NCBI GenBank assembly: GCA_019634415.1
Contig: JAHQVJ010000248.1
Span: 50,085 to 114,084, forward strand
Direction of reading: 5' to 3'
Length of the DNA: 64,000 nucleotides
From: Myxococcales bacterium
GTDB taxonomy: Bacteria > Myxococcota_A > UBA796 > GCA-2862545
Shown here: in pieces, positions 7,960 through 16,679 of the stretch
Layout: each line of letters opens with the position of its first letter
Numbering within the stretch: position 1 is the first letter of the stretch
The notes under the pieces: generated by a model
Told to the model about the DNA's origin: nothing
What the model saw: the letters and a program-made list of their open reading frames with translations, nothing else
Databases searched by the model: none
Made by a program: the position numbers and the translations under genes

Positions 7960-9786
7960 ATGGGATCTCCGTCCATGGCACGTTCCAAACCCACCCCCAC
8001 GAAGCCCGTGGAGCTCATCCTCTACGCGGTGGACGGGGAAGACATCGACAAGGGCTCGACCCACCCGGTGCCCTACGAGCAGCCGCTGCTGATCGGGCGC
8101 ACCACCAAGGGGCTCAAGCTCCTGGATCCGCTGGTGAGCATCCGGCATGCACAGATCGTCTATGACGTGCGGCGTGGCTACATCATCGAGGATCTGGGGT
8201 CAGCGACGGGCACGTGGGTCGACGGCGTCTGCATCACCAGTGACTCCAGGCCCATCGGGGTCAACACCAAGCTTCGCTTCGGCGACACGGTCTTCGAGGT
8301 CCGCAGCCAGAACCGGATGCCGAAGTGGATGAACGCCGTGGGCGCGTTCTCCATCGCCATGGTGGCCTTCGCGGCGCTGCTGGCCGGGCTCACCTGGGTC
8401 TTCGGAGGAGGGGGGGAGCCGCTGCGGCTGGTCGCCCCCGAGCCCATCGTGGTGGAGGGCGCTGCCTACGACATCATCCCGGTGCCGACCTGGTTCTTGC
8501 GAGAGCGAGGGTTGCTGGTGGTCGACCTGTCGATCCGCTCGGTCACGGATCACGACTACAACGGGGTGTCCGAGGTCTGGCTCGACATCGCTGACGATCG
8601 GGGCGCGGTGATCACCTTCGAGGGCCGCACGGCGAAGGGCACACCGGAGTGGAAGGTGCTCGGCGACTTTCCCGAGCGGTGCAACCTGCCTCCGAAGCCG
8701 GAGGAGAGCCAGGGATTCCCCGTACTGGAGTGCAACGGCACGCTGTGGGTGTTGGGGCCCGACGGCTACGAGCTTCGCGACCACGACGGCCCTGTCGTGT
8801 ACTACGTGGAGTCCATCACTGGGGGAGGCGCGCTGGACGAGCTGCTCAAGCCGCTGGCCCCGCAAGAAGAGCCCGCAGGAGGCCACGACGCCAACGGCGG
8901 AGCAGGCACGGTCCGCAAGGTCCGGTCCAAGGACCTTCGAGTCGCTCGCTTCGTGCTGAAGAACAAGGACCACCTGGCGGGCTTCCTGGCAGACAGGGGC
9001 GTCGACGGCCCGGTGCACTACGTGATCTGCGACGAGGCCTTCGAGGGCATCAAGAAGCAGGCGCTGATGTCGGACGGCACCATCCGTCCCCTGTCCTTCG
9101 GCTGCATCAACGACCTGCGCTTGGAAGGCATCGTGGAGGGCAAGCCAGTGGCCATCGCCCTGTCCGCCGTAGGGCACCGCGCCCTGGTGGACGACGTGAT
9201 CACCTTCTACGCGGGCAACCCCGACGGCTTGTGGCTGCCCTCCGAGCGTAGGGTCCTGGCGGACGCGGTCCGTCGATCCCCGGGCCGACGGCAGGGAGGC
9301 ACCAAGCTGGTGGCCAACTCGAGTCAACCCGACGTGGCGCTGTTCGACCCCGTTCCCGACGTGGGAAGGGCCCTGGCAACGCCCGCTCGCCAGCTGGAGA
9401 ACACGGATCTGCGTGTGGTCCCGGCACCACCCGCCTACACGGCCATCGTGACGGAGCCTGGAGGCGCCAGCCTCGACCCCGAGGGGTGTGCCTCGCTCAT
9501 CGTGGAGACGAATGCGTTCGCGAGCCGTCGTTGGCGGACGTTCTTGGGGTGGCCGTTCATGACGGTGTCGGACGTGGGCTGTGGCGAGAGGCGCGAGCTC
9601 GTCCAGGCGGGCTACGGAGCCATCGGTACGGGGGTGCACGACGCGTCCATCGGTGATCTTCAGGTCCGCGTCGTGGTGGAGGGGCGGAATCCCAGCGGGC
9701 GCCATCGCGAGGTGGCTCGGGCGCGAGTCACCTACCGACAGCTGCCCGGCGCATCCTCGTCGAGCGCTGCGCGCGGCGCACCCTGA
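7960..9786 (+). CDS. FHA-domain single-pass membrane protein
   Basis: 608 residues. The FHA domain, at about residues 20-115, keeps the phosphothreonine-binding pattern: LIGRTTKGLKL, then SIRHAQIV, then IIEDLGSATGTWVDG. One membrane helix follows (AVGAFSIAMVAFAALLAGL, about 128-150). The remaining 450 residues would lie outside the cytoplasm and match no family I know; they include two Cys-containing loops. The protein could couple Ser/Thr kinase signalling inside to an envelope process, which fits the three such kinases in this window, but the partner is unknown. ATG 7960 follows GAGGGG; an ATG at 7975 is also possible. It is monocistronic and ends 12 bases before the convergent lexA. Confidence 0.88.
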   Translation: MGSPSMARSKPTPTKPVELILYAVDGEDIDKGSTHPVPYEQPLLIGRTTKGLKLLDPLVSIRHAQIVYDVRRGYIIEDLGSATGTWVDGVCITSDSRPIGVNTKLRFGDTVFEVRSQNRMPKWMNAVGAFSIAMVAFAALLAGLTWVFGGGGEPLRLVAPEPIVVEGAAYDIIPVPTWFLRERGLLVVDLSIRSVTDHDYNGVSEVWLDIADDRGAVITFEGRTAKGTPEWKVLGDFPERCNLPPKPEESQGFPVLECNGTLWVLGPDGYELRDHDGPVVYYVESITGGGALDELLKPLAPQEEPAGGHDANGGAGTVRKVRSKDLRVARFVLKNKDHLAGFLADRGVDGPVHYVICDEAFEGIKKQALMSDGTIRPLSFGCINDLRLEGIVEGKPVAIALSAVGHRALVDDVITFYAGNPDGLWLPSERRVLADAVRRSPGRRQGGTKLVANSSQPDVALFDPVPDVGRALATPARQLENTDLRVVPAPPAYTAIVTEPGGASLDPEGCASLIVETNAFASRRWRTFLGWPFMTVSDVGCGERRELVQAGYGAIGTGVHDASIGDLQVRVVVEGRNPSGRHREVARARVTYRQLPGASSSSAARGAP

Positions 9787-9798
9787 GGCTGCGCACCG

Positions 9799-10431
9799 TC
9801 AGATGCGGCGGTACACGCCGACGGCCACTCCGATGACATCCACGTCTCCCGAGTCGGCGTCGACGTAGATGGGCTCCATCGCTGCGTTGGCTGGCTGGAG
9901 CCGCAGCTGCGGGCCCTCGCGATACAGCCGCTTCACGGTGGCGTCGCCGTCGACCATCACCACGGCGATCTCACCGTCGCGCGCCGAGTTCTTCTGGCGC
10001 ACGAACAGGGTGTCGCCGTCGAAGATGCCGTCTTCGATCATCGAGTCGCCAGTGACCACCAAGGCGAACACCTTGCCGCCTTGCGGCAGCATGCCCTGGT
10101 CCACCCGGATCGAGCCCTCATAGTTCTCTTCGGCGAGGAGCGGCACACCGGCTGCGATCCGACCCAGGACCGGCACGGAGGTGACGGTCGTGGACTCCAG
10201 GCCTGCCGTGGCACGCTCCGTGAGCCGGAGGGAGCGGGGCCTGCCCGGCCGGCCCACCCGCTCCACGTATCCCTTGCGGATGAGGGCCTTGAGGTGGTCG
10301 CTCACTGCGTTGGTGGAGCCGATTCCCAGGGCAGCACCGATCTCGCGGTAGCTCGGAACGACACCCCGTTGCTCGACCTAGGAGAGGAGGAACTCGATGA
10401 GCTCCCGTTGGCGGGGGGACAGATCTTCCAC
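9799..10431 (-). pseudogene. lexA: LexA repressor with an in-frame TAG in the DNA-binding domain
   Basis: The SOS repressor/autoprotease reads in one frame from GTG 10431 to 9799 except for TAG at codon 18 (10378-10380). Before it is LSPRQRELIEFLLS, after it VEQRGVVPSYREIGAALGIG, exactly the winged-helix start of LexA with the stop replacing one residue (often Tyr there). The rest is intact: Ala94-Gly95 cleavage site in GRIAAGVPLLAEE, Ser130 in VTGDSMIEDGI, Lys167 in DATVKRLYR. A product could start at an in-frame GTG at 10305 but would lose most of the helix-turn-helix, and no good ribosome binding site precedes it. Options are a recent null allele, amber readthrough or a sequencing error. 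TAG ends other genes here, so the code is standard. It converges on the FHA gene. Confidence 0.88.
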
Positions 10432-10461
10432 GGAACGGCCTCACTGGACGGTTGTTTGGAT

Positions 10462-10473
10462 GAACATCCGTAC
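10462..10473. promoter_or_regulatory. Candidate SOS box upstream of lexA
   Basis: GAAC-ATCC-GTAC differs by one base from the GAAC-N4-GTTC palindrome recognised by Gram-positive-type LexA proteins, and GTTC half-sites also occur in myxobacterial LexA boxes. It lies 31 bases before the lexA GTG and just beside a possible lexA -10, the usual place for autoregulation. It also lies about 160 bases before the start of the DUF4175 cluster on the other strand. Confidence 0.5.
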
Positions 10474-10500
10474 AGTAGCGCACCCTTGCCGAGCAGTCCA
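10472..10500 (-). promoter_or_regulatory. Possible lexA promoter
   Basis: Read on the minus strand, TGGACT (10495-10500) and TACTGT (10472-10477) are separated by 17 bases, as -35 and -10 elements would be; the match to consensus is only fair. The candidate SOS box begins at the -10 and extends into the start region, so a bound repressor would block the promoter. Confidence 0.3.
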
Positions 10501-10635
10501 GCCGGTGCGGACCGATTCTGGTCACAGGGGCCCAGCGATGTCGGCCAAGGCGTGTCATCCCTCGTCACGCAGCCGAACACCGGTTGTCCGCGGGGTTAGC
10601 CTCCTCGGTGGACCAACCACCGGGTGGGAGAGCGC

Positions 10636-13600
10636 GTGGCAGAGGACGCCAATCGCATCCGACGCTTCGTCGCGTCCCTGGTGCGCCGCGAGCGAGCGCT
10701 GTTGCTGGTGCGCGTCGTGGCGCGTGCTGCGCTGTTGTTGCTCGCGGTGCTCGCCCTGGGTGTGATCGCGTCGGTGACGTCGATGGACCGAGGGGTGGCC
10801 ACCCTCGTGGTGGTGGTCCTCGCCGGGGTGGGCAGTTGGATCGCCGTGGCGCTCCCGCTGTTGCTGGAGTGGGCGAGCTCGGGTGACGGCGTTCGCCAGG
10901 CACGCCAGGTGGAGGCCCTGCTTCCCGAGCTGCGGGGGCGTCTGATCACGGCGGTGGACGCATCGGACGACGCGGCGCCGGGGACCAGCGATGCGCTGCG
11001 CGAGCTGGTGGTCACCCGTGCCGCGCGACACATCGACGGGGTGGAGGCGGCCGAGGTGCACGACGTGCGGCCCTCGCTGACGTGGGCGGTGGCTGCGTCG
11101 CTCATGTGGGGGGTGGGCCTGCCGCTGCTGCTGATCGCCTCGGGAGGGCCTCGCGCACTGGCTGCGTTCTGGGCCGCCGGATCCTCGGCGCGCGCAGAGG
11201 TGGTGGGGCCCGATGTCGAGGCGCCCGTCGACGAGGCTCGCGTCGGCGACCTGATGATCCGCTACACCTACCCCGACTACACGGGCCTTCCCCCCAAGGA
11301 GGTCCCGAACTCCACGGGCGACGTCCACGGGCCGCCGGGCACCCAAGTCGAGGTGCAGGCGCGCTCTGCCGAGGTGGTGGAGGCCGTGGGTCTGGTGGCG
11401 TACGACGAGGCCCTGGAAGCCACCCTCGACGAGGAGGGGCGCAGCCTGCGTGGGGCGTTCGCCATCGGCAAGGAGGAGGGCACCTACAGCCTGTTGCTCT
11501 ACCGTGACGGCGAGCCCCGCTCCTCCCGAGACTTCCGGATCCTGCCCCAGGACGACCTGCCGCCCGAGGTCATGCTGGACGCTGGGGAGCAGGACGTGCT
11601 CGAGGTCGCGCTCGACGGTCGGATCGGCATCCTGTGGCGCGCCCGCGACGACTACGGCGTGCGGTCCGTCAAGCTCGCGCTGGACGGCAAGGAGCTCGAC
11701 CGGGTGCTGGAGCGCCCCGAGCGGCGCAAGGCCGAGGTGAGCGGCGCCCTGACCCGAACTCCGAAGGAGCTCGGCCTGAAGCCGGGGGACCGCGCCAAGC
11801 TGTCGGTGGTGGCGTGGGACAACGACACCGTGTCGGGGTCCAAGCGAGGGGTCTCCCGTCAGGTGGAGATCGTGGTGTTGGGGGCCGAGGGCCTCGATCA
11901 GCGCGCCGAGGAGCGTCGCGACGAGCTGCTCGGGAAGATGATCCCCGTCTTGGCTCGGTTCCTCACGGAGCCTTGGCCTCCGGGGGAGCGTGCGGGGGAG
12001 CTGGCGACCTGGGGAGAGGCCGTGGCCTTGCGCTATCAGCCTTTCGTCGACGAGGTGGAGGCGGTGTGGTCGGGCATGGCGTCGGACACCCACGACCGGG
12101 CGGTGGCGCAGCGCGTGATCGACACGGGGCGTGACCTGGTGCGCTTCACCCAGGTCTCCTTCCTTCCGGGCTCGCGGGAGGTTCCGAGCGACGACGCGTT
12201 CCAGGCCACCTCGGAGCTGCGCGACGAGGCGGTGGTCGCCCTCGAGGACGGAATCCTGGCGTTCCATCGCATGCAGCGGAACGCGGCGCTGCGCGACATC
12301 GCGGAGCAGGCCGACGATCTGGAGCGGATGGCCGACCAGCTGGAGCAGCTGCTCTCCGAGGACGACGCCGACACGCAGGAGCTGCTGTCCAAGCTCGATC
12401 AGCTGGAGCGCATGCTCGACCAGCTCGCGGCACAGGCGGCGAAGCTGGAGGACGGGGGGCTGCGCGAGTTCCTGAACACCCGCGAGAACGAAGCGCAGAA
12501 CCTCATGGAGGAGATCCGCGAGGCCATCGCGGAGGGACGCCTCGACGAGGCGCGTGAGCTGATGGAGCGCTTGAGCCAGCTGGTCCAGGAGATGGGGCAG
12601 GGGATCAAGGACGAGCTGTCACGTCGCGAGCAGCAAGGAGAGCAGCAACAGGACGCGGCGAATGCCCTCAAGGAGGAGCTGCAGGCGCTGGAGCAGGAGC
12701 AGCGTGATCTGCAGGCCGAGGTGCAGGCCCTACGCGAGCAGGACACGTCCGGGTCGGAGGAGATGGCCAAGCTGTGGGAGGAGCTCGAGCGTCGGGCGGC
12801 GGAGCACAGTGCCTCCGCGGCGGCCTACGGCGAGGGTCTCGAGTCCAACGGACGTGCGTTCTACGAGCGGGAGCGAGCCGCTGCGGGGCGTGAGCAGGCG
12901 GAGGATCTGGAGGCGGCCATCGGGGTGAGGGACCCCAGGGGTGCCGTCGGGGCGGTGGTCACGGGGCGTCGGGCCTGGGGGGCGGCCATGCGTGCCCTGG
13001 ACATGGAGCGTCGCTCGGGTCGTCCCATCCCGGGTCCGGGGACCACGGAGCTGCTCTCCCTCATGCGGCAGCTCGACCAGATCCAGGAGCTGCTGGACAA
13101 GCTGCAGCAGTCGCAGCAGCGCAGCGATCCCCAGACGCAGCAGCAGTCGCAACAGATGCAGGACCGTCAGCGAGATCTCGACAACCGGCTGCAGCAGGCA
13201 CAACAAGACGCCAAGCAGCTCCAGCAGCAGTTTCCGGTGAAGCCCGAGGGCATGCAGGAAGCCCTGGACGAAGCCTCCGAGCGCATGGACCAGGCGGGGC
13301 AGGACCTCGAGGGAGGCCAGCTCATGCAGGCCGAGGGGTCACAGGGGGTTGCCGCGCAGCGCATCCGCGACGCCATCGAGTCCATCGAGCAAGCGCAGGA
13401 GCAGGCGCGCCAACAGGCTCAGCAGATGTCGGGCCGTCGCCCCGAGGACGGCAGTCGCTCCGACAACGACGGCCAGCGCGACTCCAACGAGATGCCCAAC
13501 GAGAGCCTGAACCTGGAGATCCCGGGTCGAGAGGAGTTCCGCACCCCCGAGGAGTACCGAAGGGCGCTGCTCGAGGGCATGGAGGGGGAGGTCCCCGAGG

Positions 13601-13650
13601 AGTACCGCGCCATGAAGCAGCGCTACTACGAGGAGTTGGTGCACCAGTGA
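10636..13650 (+). CDS. DUF4175-type membrane protein with long Gln-rich coiled coils
   Basis: 1004 residues. Two hydrophobic helices near the N-terminus (about residues 20-80) and one at about 150-175 anchor the protein. An Ig-like periplasmic region follows (MIRYTYPDYTGLPPKEV), then from about residue 530 very long coiled coils (LEQLLSEDDADTQELLSKLD) and a Gln-rich tract (QQSQQRSDPQTQQQSQQMQ). The order matches the DUF4175 family found beside MoxR/DUF58/VWA genes in other bacteria. GTG 10636 has GGGAG five bases upstream; a GTG at 10624 is in frame. Its stop overlaps the next start (GTGA). It is the first gene of a seven-gene cluster and probably a structural envelope part. Confidence 0.85.
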   Translation: MAEDANRIRRFVASLVRRERALLLVRVVARAALLLLAVLALGVIASVTSMDRGVATLVVVVLAGVGSWIAVALPLLLEWASSGDGVRQARQVEALLPELRGRLITAVDASDDAAPGTSDALRELVVTRAARHIDGVEAAEVHDVRPSLTWAVAASLMWGVGLPLLLIASGGPRALAAFWAAGSSARAEVVGPDVEAPVDEARVGDLMIRYTYPDYTGLPPKEVPNSTGDVHGPPGTQVEVQARSAEVVEAVGLVAYDEALEATLDEEGRSLRGAFAIGKEEGTYSLLLYRDGEPRSSRDFRILPQDDLPPEVMLDAGEQDVLEVALDGRIGILWRARDDYGVRSVKLALDGKELDRVLERPERRKAEVSGALTRTPKELGLKPGDRAKLSVVAWDNDTVSGSKRGVSRQVEIVVLGAEGLDQRAEERRDELLGKMIPVLARFLTEPWPPGERAGELATWGEAVALRYQPFVDEVEAVWSGMASDTHDRAVAQRVIDTGRDLVRFTQVSFLPGSREVPSDDAFQATSELRDEAVVALEDGILAFHRMQRNAALRDIAEQADDLERMADQLEQLLSEDDADTQELLSKLDQLERMLDQLAAQAAKLEDGGLREFLNTRENEAQNLMEEIREAIAEGRLDEARELMERLSQLVQEMGQGIKDELSRREQQGEQQQDAANALKEELQALEQEQRDLQAEVQALREQDTSGSEEMAKLWEELERRAAEHSASAAAYGEGLESNGRAFYERERAAAGREQAEDLEAAIGVRDPRGAVGAVVTGRRAWGAAMRALDMERRSGRPIPGPGTTELLSLMRQLDQIQELLDKLQQSQQRSDPQTQQQSQQMQDRQRDLDNRLQQAQQDAKQLQQQFPVKPEGMQEALDEASERMDQAGQDLEGGQLMQAEGSQGVAAQRIRDAIESIEQAQEQARQQAQQMSGRRPEDGSRSDNDGQRDSNEMPNESLNLEIPGREEFRTPEEYRRALLEGMEGEVPEEYRAMKQRYYEELVHQ

Positions 13651-15707
13651 CGCCTACGATCCTCGCTCTGTGGGCCACCTCGGCCTGGTCCGCCTACCCC
13701 GTGGAGGTCCGGCGCTGTCTGGATCGCCTCGACGTCGCCTGTGCTCACGATCTGCTCGAGGACCTGAGCGCGTCGGACAGCAAGGACGGTGACGTGCTGG
13801 CTGCGCTGGCCCACACCTACTTCCAGGAGGGCCGCTACCCCGAGGCCTACGACACCATGGTCAAGGCGGTGGAGAACGGCTTCACCGACCGCTACGAGGA
13901 GCAGGCGCTGTACGAGCGCACGCTCTACGCCACGGCGAACTGGGTCCAGGAGCAGCAGGGGCGCTTCGTGGTGCGATTCCGCCCAGGGGTCGACGCCATG
14001 CTCTGGCCCGACGCCATGGCCGCGGTGCGCGCCTCGGACGAGCACATCGCCCCGTTGCTGGGTGGGTCGCCTCCGGGCAACACCTACGTGGAGCTGTACC
14101 CCGATGGTCGCTCCTTCATCGGGGCCAGCAGCCTCAAGGCCGAGGACGTCTACACCACTGGCGTGGTGGGCCTGGCGAAGTGGGGCAAGCTGCTGGTGAC
14201 CAGCCCCCGGGCGCTCCCGCGTGGCTACGCCTGGCAGGACACCATCGCCCACGAGTACATCCACCTCGTGGTGGCGCACCACACCACCGACCGTGCTCCC
14301 GTGTGGCTTCAGGAGGCCATCGCGAAGTACCTGGACGGTCGCTGGCGCGACGGGCAGGATCGGTTCCGGCTCACCGTTCGGCAGCAAGGGCTGCTGGCGC
14401 AGGCCATCCGCAAGGACGACCTCGTCACCTTCGAGGAGATGCACCCCTCGCTGGCCAAGCTCCCGTCGGCGGAGCGTGCGTCGCTGGCCTACGCGCAGCT
14501 GGCCACGCTGATGCAGTACTGCTTCGAGCGCGGTGGCGACGGGGTGTTGCTGCGAACCCTGCCCGCCGTGGGCCGAGGCATGGACCCCAAGGAGGCGCTT
14601 GCCACGGCCGTCGGTGCCACCGACTTCGACGAGATGATCTCGGAGTGGCGGGCCTGGATCGCGCGTCAACCCTTGGTGGAGCGGCACCTACAGGAGCTGC
14701 CCACCGTGCTGGACGGCGGCGACGACATGGACCTCGATCCGGTGCTCGCGGAGCGGCAGGATCTGGCCCGCTACGTGACCCTGGGCGACATCCTGCGAGA
14801 GGCGGGCGAGGTGGAGGCGTCGCTGGTGGAGTACGCCAAGGCGGTGCCCGACAACGAGCCCCCGAGCCCGATCCTGTCGAACCGGATCGCGCAGGCCAAC
14901 CTGCAGCTGGGCAAGCTGGGACCTGCCAAGATGGCGCTGGAGATGTCGCTGCGGGACTACCCGGAGTTCGCGCTGTCTCACAAGACCCTGGGCCAGGTGT
15001 ATCTGAAGCAGGAGCGGCACACCGAGGCGCGCGATGCGCTGCTGGAGGCCGTGGCCATCCATCCCTTCGATCCGGAGTCGCATCAGTCGCTCCTCGAGGC
15101 CTACCGAGCGCTCGGCGACGAGCAGGGCGTGGCTCGCCACGAGGGGGCACTGCGGATCCGTCGTCGCGGGGGCGACGATGTGGATCGCGAGCCCGTGCAC
15201 ACGCGCGAGGGCGAGTTCGAGCTACCCACCTACGACCGACACGTGGAGGCCAGCGGAGCGCGCGAGGCCTATCGGGAGAAGTGGGTGGGGGAGAAGATGC
15301 CGCTGGTCGCTGCCCTCGACCTGAACGGCAACCCGATTCGGTCGTCGGACTTCGCGGGCAAGGTGCTGTTGCTGGACTTCTGGGCCACCTGGTGCGGCCC
15401 CTGCCGCGAGGCCATGCCGGAGCTTGCGAAGCTGCACGAGGCCCACGAGGCCGACGGACTGGTCGTGCTGGGACTGACCGACGAGCCCACCTCGCGGGTC
15501 AAGCCGTTCCTGAAGCGTCGTCCGGTGCCGTACCGCATCGGCATCGACCAAGGGCGCAACACCGCCGATCTCTTCGAGGTGGCCTCGCTACCCACCGCCT
15601 TCGTGGTGGACCGCGAGGGCCGCATCGTGGAGGTGGTGGTCGGTGCTGGAGAAAATGCCTACGAGGCGCTGACCGCGGCCGTCCGGTCGGCACTGGAGGA
15701 CACCTAG
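13647..15707 (+). CDS. Secreted metallopeptidase (gluzincin-like) - TPR - thioredoxin/TlpA fusion
   Basis: 686 residues. A short signal peptide (ILALWATSAWSAYP) directs export. Residues about 20-300 form a peptidase-MA-like domain with the zinc motif HEYIH (His202, Glu203, His206) and a downstream WLQEAIAKYL that supplies the third ligand Glu. TPR-like helices run from about 370 to 500 (two or three repeats, including LGQVYLKQERHTEARDALLEA). The last 150 residues are a TlpA/AhpC-type thioredoxin domain with LLDFWATWCGPCREAMPEL (Cys583, Cys586). Peptidase and thiol-redox domains in one exported chain are unusual. The GTG start overlaps the DUF4175 stop; the MoxR gene abuts its TAG. Confidence 0.88.
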   Translation: MTPTILALWATSAWSAYPVEVRRCLDRLDVACAHDLLEDLSASDSKDGDVLAALAHTYFQEGRYPEAYDTMVKAVENGFTDRYEEQALYERTLYATANWVQEQQGRFVVRFRPGVDAMLWPDAMAAVRASDEHIAPLLGGSPPGNTYVELYPDGRSFIGASSLKAEDVYTTGVVGLAKWGKLLVTSPRALPRGYAWQDTIAHEYIHLVVAHHTTDRAPVWLQEAIAKYLDGRWRDGQDRFRLTVRQQGLLAQAIRKDDLVTFEEMHPSLAKLPSAERASLAYAQLATLMQYCFERGGDGVLLRTLPAVGRGMDPKEALATAVGATDFDEMISEWRAWIARQPLVERHLQELPTVLDGGDDMDLDPVLAERQDLARYVTLGDILREAGEVEASLVEYAKAVPDNEPPSPILSNRIAQANLQLGKLGPAKMALEMSLRDYPEFALSHKTLGQVYLKQERHTEARDALLEAVAIHPFDPESHQSLLEAYRALGDEQGVARHEGALRIRRRGGDDVDREPVHTREGEFELPTYDRHVEASGAREAYREKWVGEKMPLVAALDLNGNPIRSSDFAGKVLLLDFWATWCGPCREAMPELAKLHEAHEADGLVVLGLTDEPTSRVKPFLKRRPVPYRIGIDQGRNTADLFEVASLPTAFVVDREGRIVEVVVGAGENAYEALTAAVRSALEDT

Positions 15708-16679
15708 ATGGACGATGTGGCGCTGTTCGAGCGCCTGGCTCCCACCCGCGAGGCGCTGCTGGCGTCGATCGGACAGGTGGTGGTGGGCCAGACGAACGTG
15801 GTGGAGCTGATGCTCACGGCGCTGTTCGCGGACGGGCACTGCCTGTTCGTGGGCGTTCCGGGTCTGGCCAAGACGCTGCTGGTGAACACGGTGGCGGAGG
15901 CGGTGGGCGTTCGCTTCGGCCGCATCCAGTTCACGCCGGATCTCATGCCGTCGGACATCACGGGGACCGACGTGCTGGAGGAGGACCGCAGCACCGGCAA
16001 GCGCGAGATGCGCTTCGTGCAGGGGCCGGTGTTCACCAACCTGCTCCTCGCCGACGAGATCAACCGCACCCCGCCGAAGACCCAGGCCGCGCTGCTCCAG
16101 GCCATGCAGGAGCGCGCCGTCACGGCGTCGGGGCGCACCTGGGAGCTCGAGCCGCCGTTCCTGGTGTTCGCCACCCAGAACCCCATCGAGCAGGAAGGTA
16201 CCTACCCGCTCCCCGAGGCCCAGCAGGACCGCTTCATGTTCTCGGTGCCCGTGGGGTACCCGAGCGTGGAGGAGGAAGAGGAGATCGTGCGGCGCACCAC
16301 GGTGGGTGAGCTGGGGCACGCCGAGCCGGTGCTCACGCTGGAGGAGCTGCTTCAGTTCCAGACGGTGCTGAGGCGCCTGCCCGCCAACCCCGACGTGGTT
16401 CGCTACTGCGTGAAGTTGGCCACGGCCACCCGCCCGGGGTCCGGTCTGGACGCCACCCGTTGGATCCGCTGGGGGGCCGGACCCCGAGCGAGCCAGTACC
16501 TGGCCATCGGAGCGCGGACCTGGGCGGCGCTGCGCGGAAACGAGGTACCCACGGAGGACGACGTGCGAGCCGTGGCGGCGGCAGTGCTGCGCCACCGCGT
16601 GCTGTTGAACTTCGAGGCGGACTCTGCCGGCGTGAGCGTCGACAACGTGGTGGCTCAGATCCTCGAGGAGGTCGGCTGA
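15708..16679 (+). CDS. MoxR-family AAA+ ATPase
   Basis: 323 residues. MoxR ATPases act as chaperones that assemble or activate VWA-domain partners. Walker A is GVPGLAKT (49-56), Walker B is LLLADEINR (Asp116, Glu117), sensor 1 lies in FATQNPIEQEGTYPLPEAQ, followed by DRFMF and the C-terminal lid with the sensor-2 Arg region. Sequence and length are typical of the MRP/APE2220-like branches. It starts directly after the TAG of the peptidase gene and is followed by DUF58, the most constant neighbour of moxR. A strong Shine-Dalgarno sequence at its 3' end (GAGGAGG, 16665-16671) serves the next gene. Confidence 0.96.
   Translation: MDDVALFERLAPTREALLASIGQVVVGQTNVVELMLTALFADGHCLFVGVPGLAKTLLVNTVAEAVGVRFGRIQFTPDLMPSDITGTDVLEEDRSTGKREMRFVQGPVFTNLLLADEINRTPPKTQAALLQAMQERAVTASGRTWELEPPFLVFATQNPIEQEGTYPLPEAQQDRFMFSVPVGYPSVEEEEEIVRRTTVGELGHAEPVLTLEELLQFQTVLRRLPANPDVVRYCVKLATATRPGSGLDATRWIRWGAGPRASQYLAIGARTWAALRGNEVPTEDDVRAVAAAVLRHRVLLNFEADSAGVSVDNVVAQILEEVG

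Noticed and set aside
10118..10558. Minus-strand frame overlapping lexA that avoids the amber codon
   Set aside because: It is a different frame with Arg/Pro-rich shadow composition; true LexA sequence continues only in the frame with the TAG, so no frameshift rescues it.
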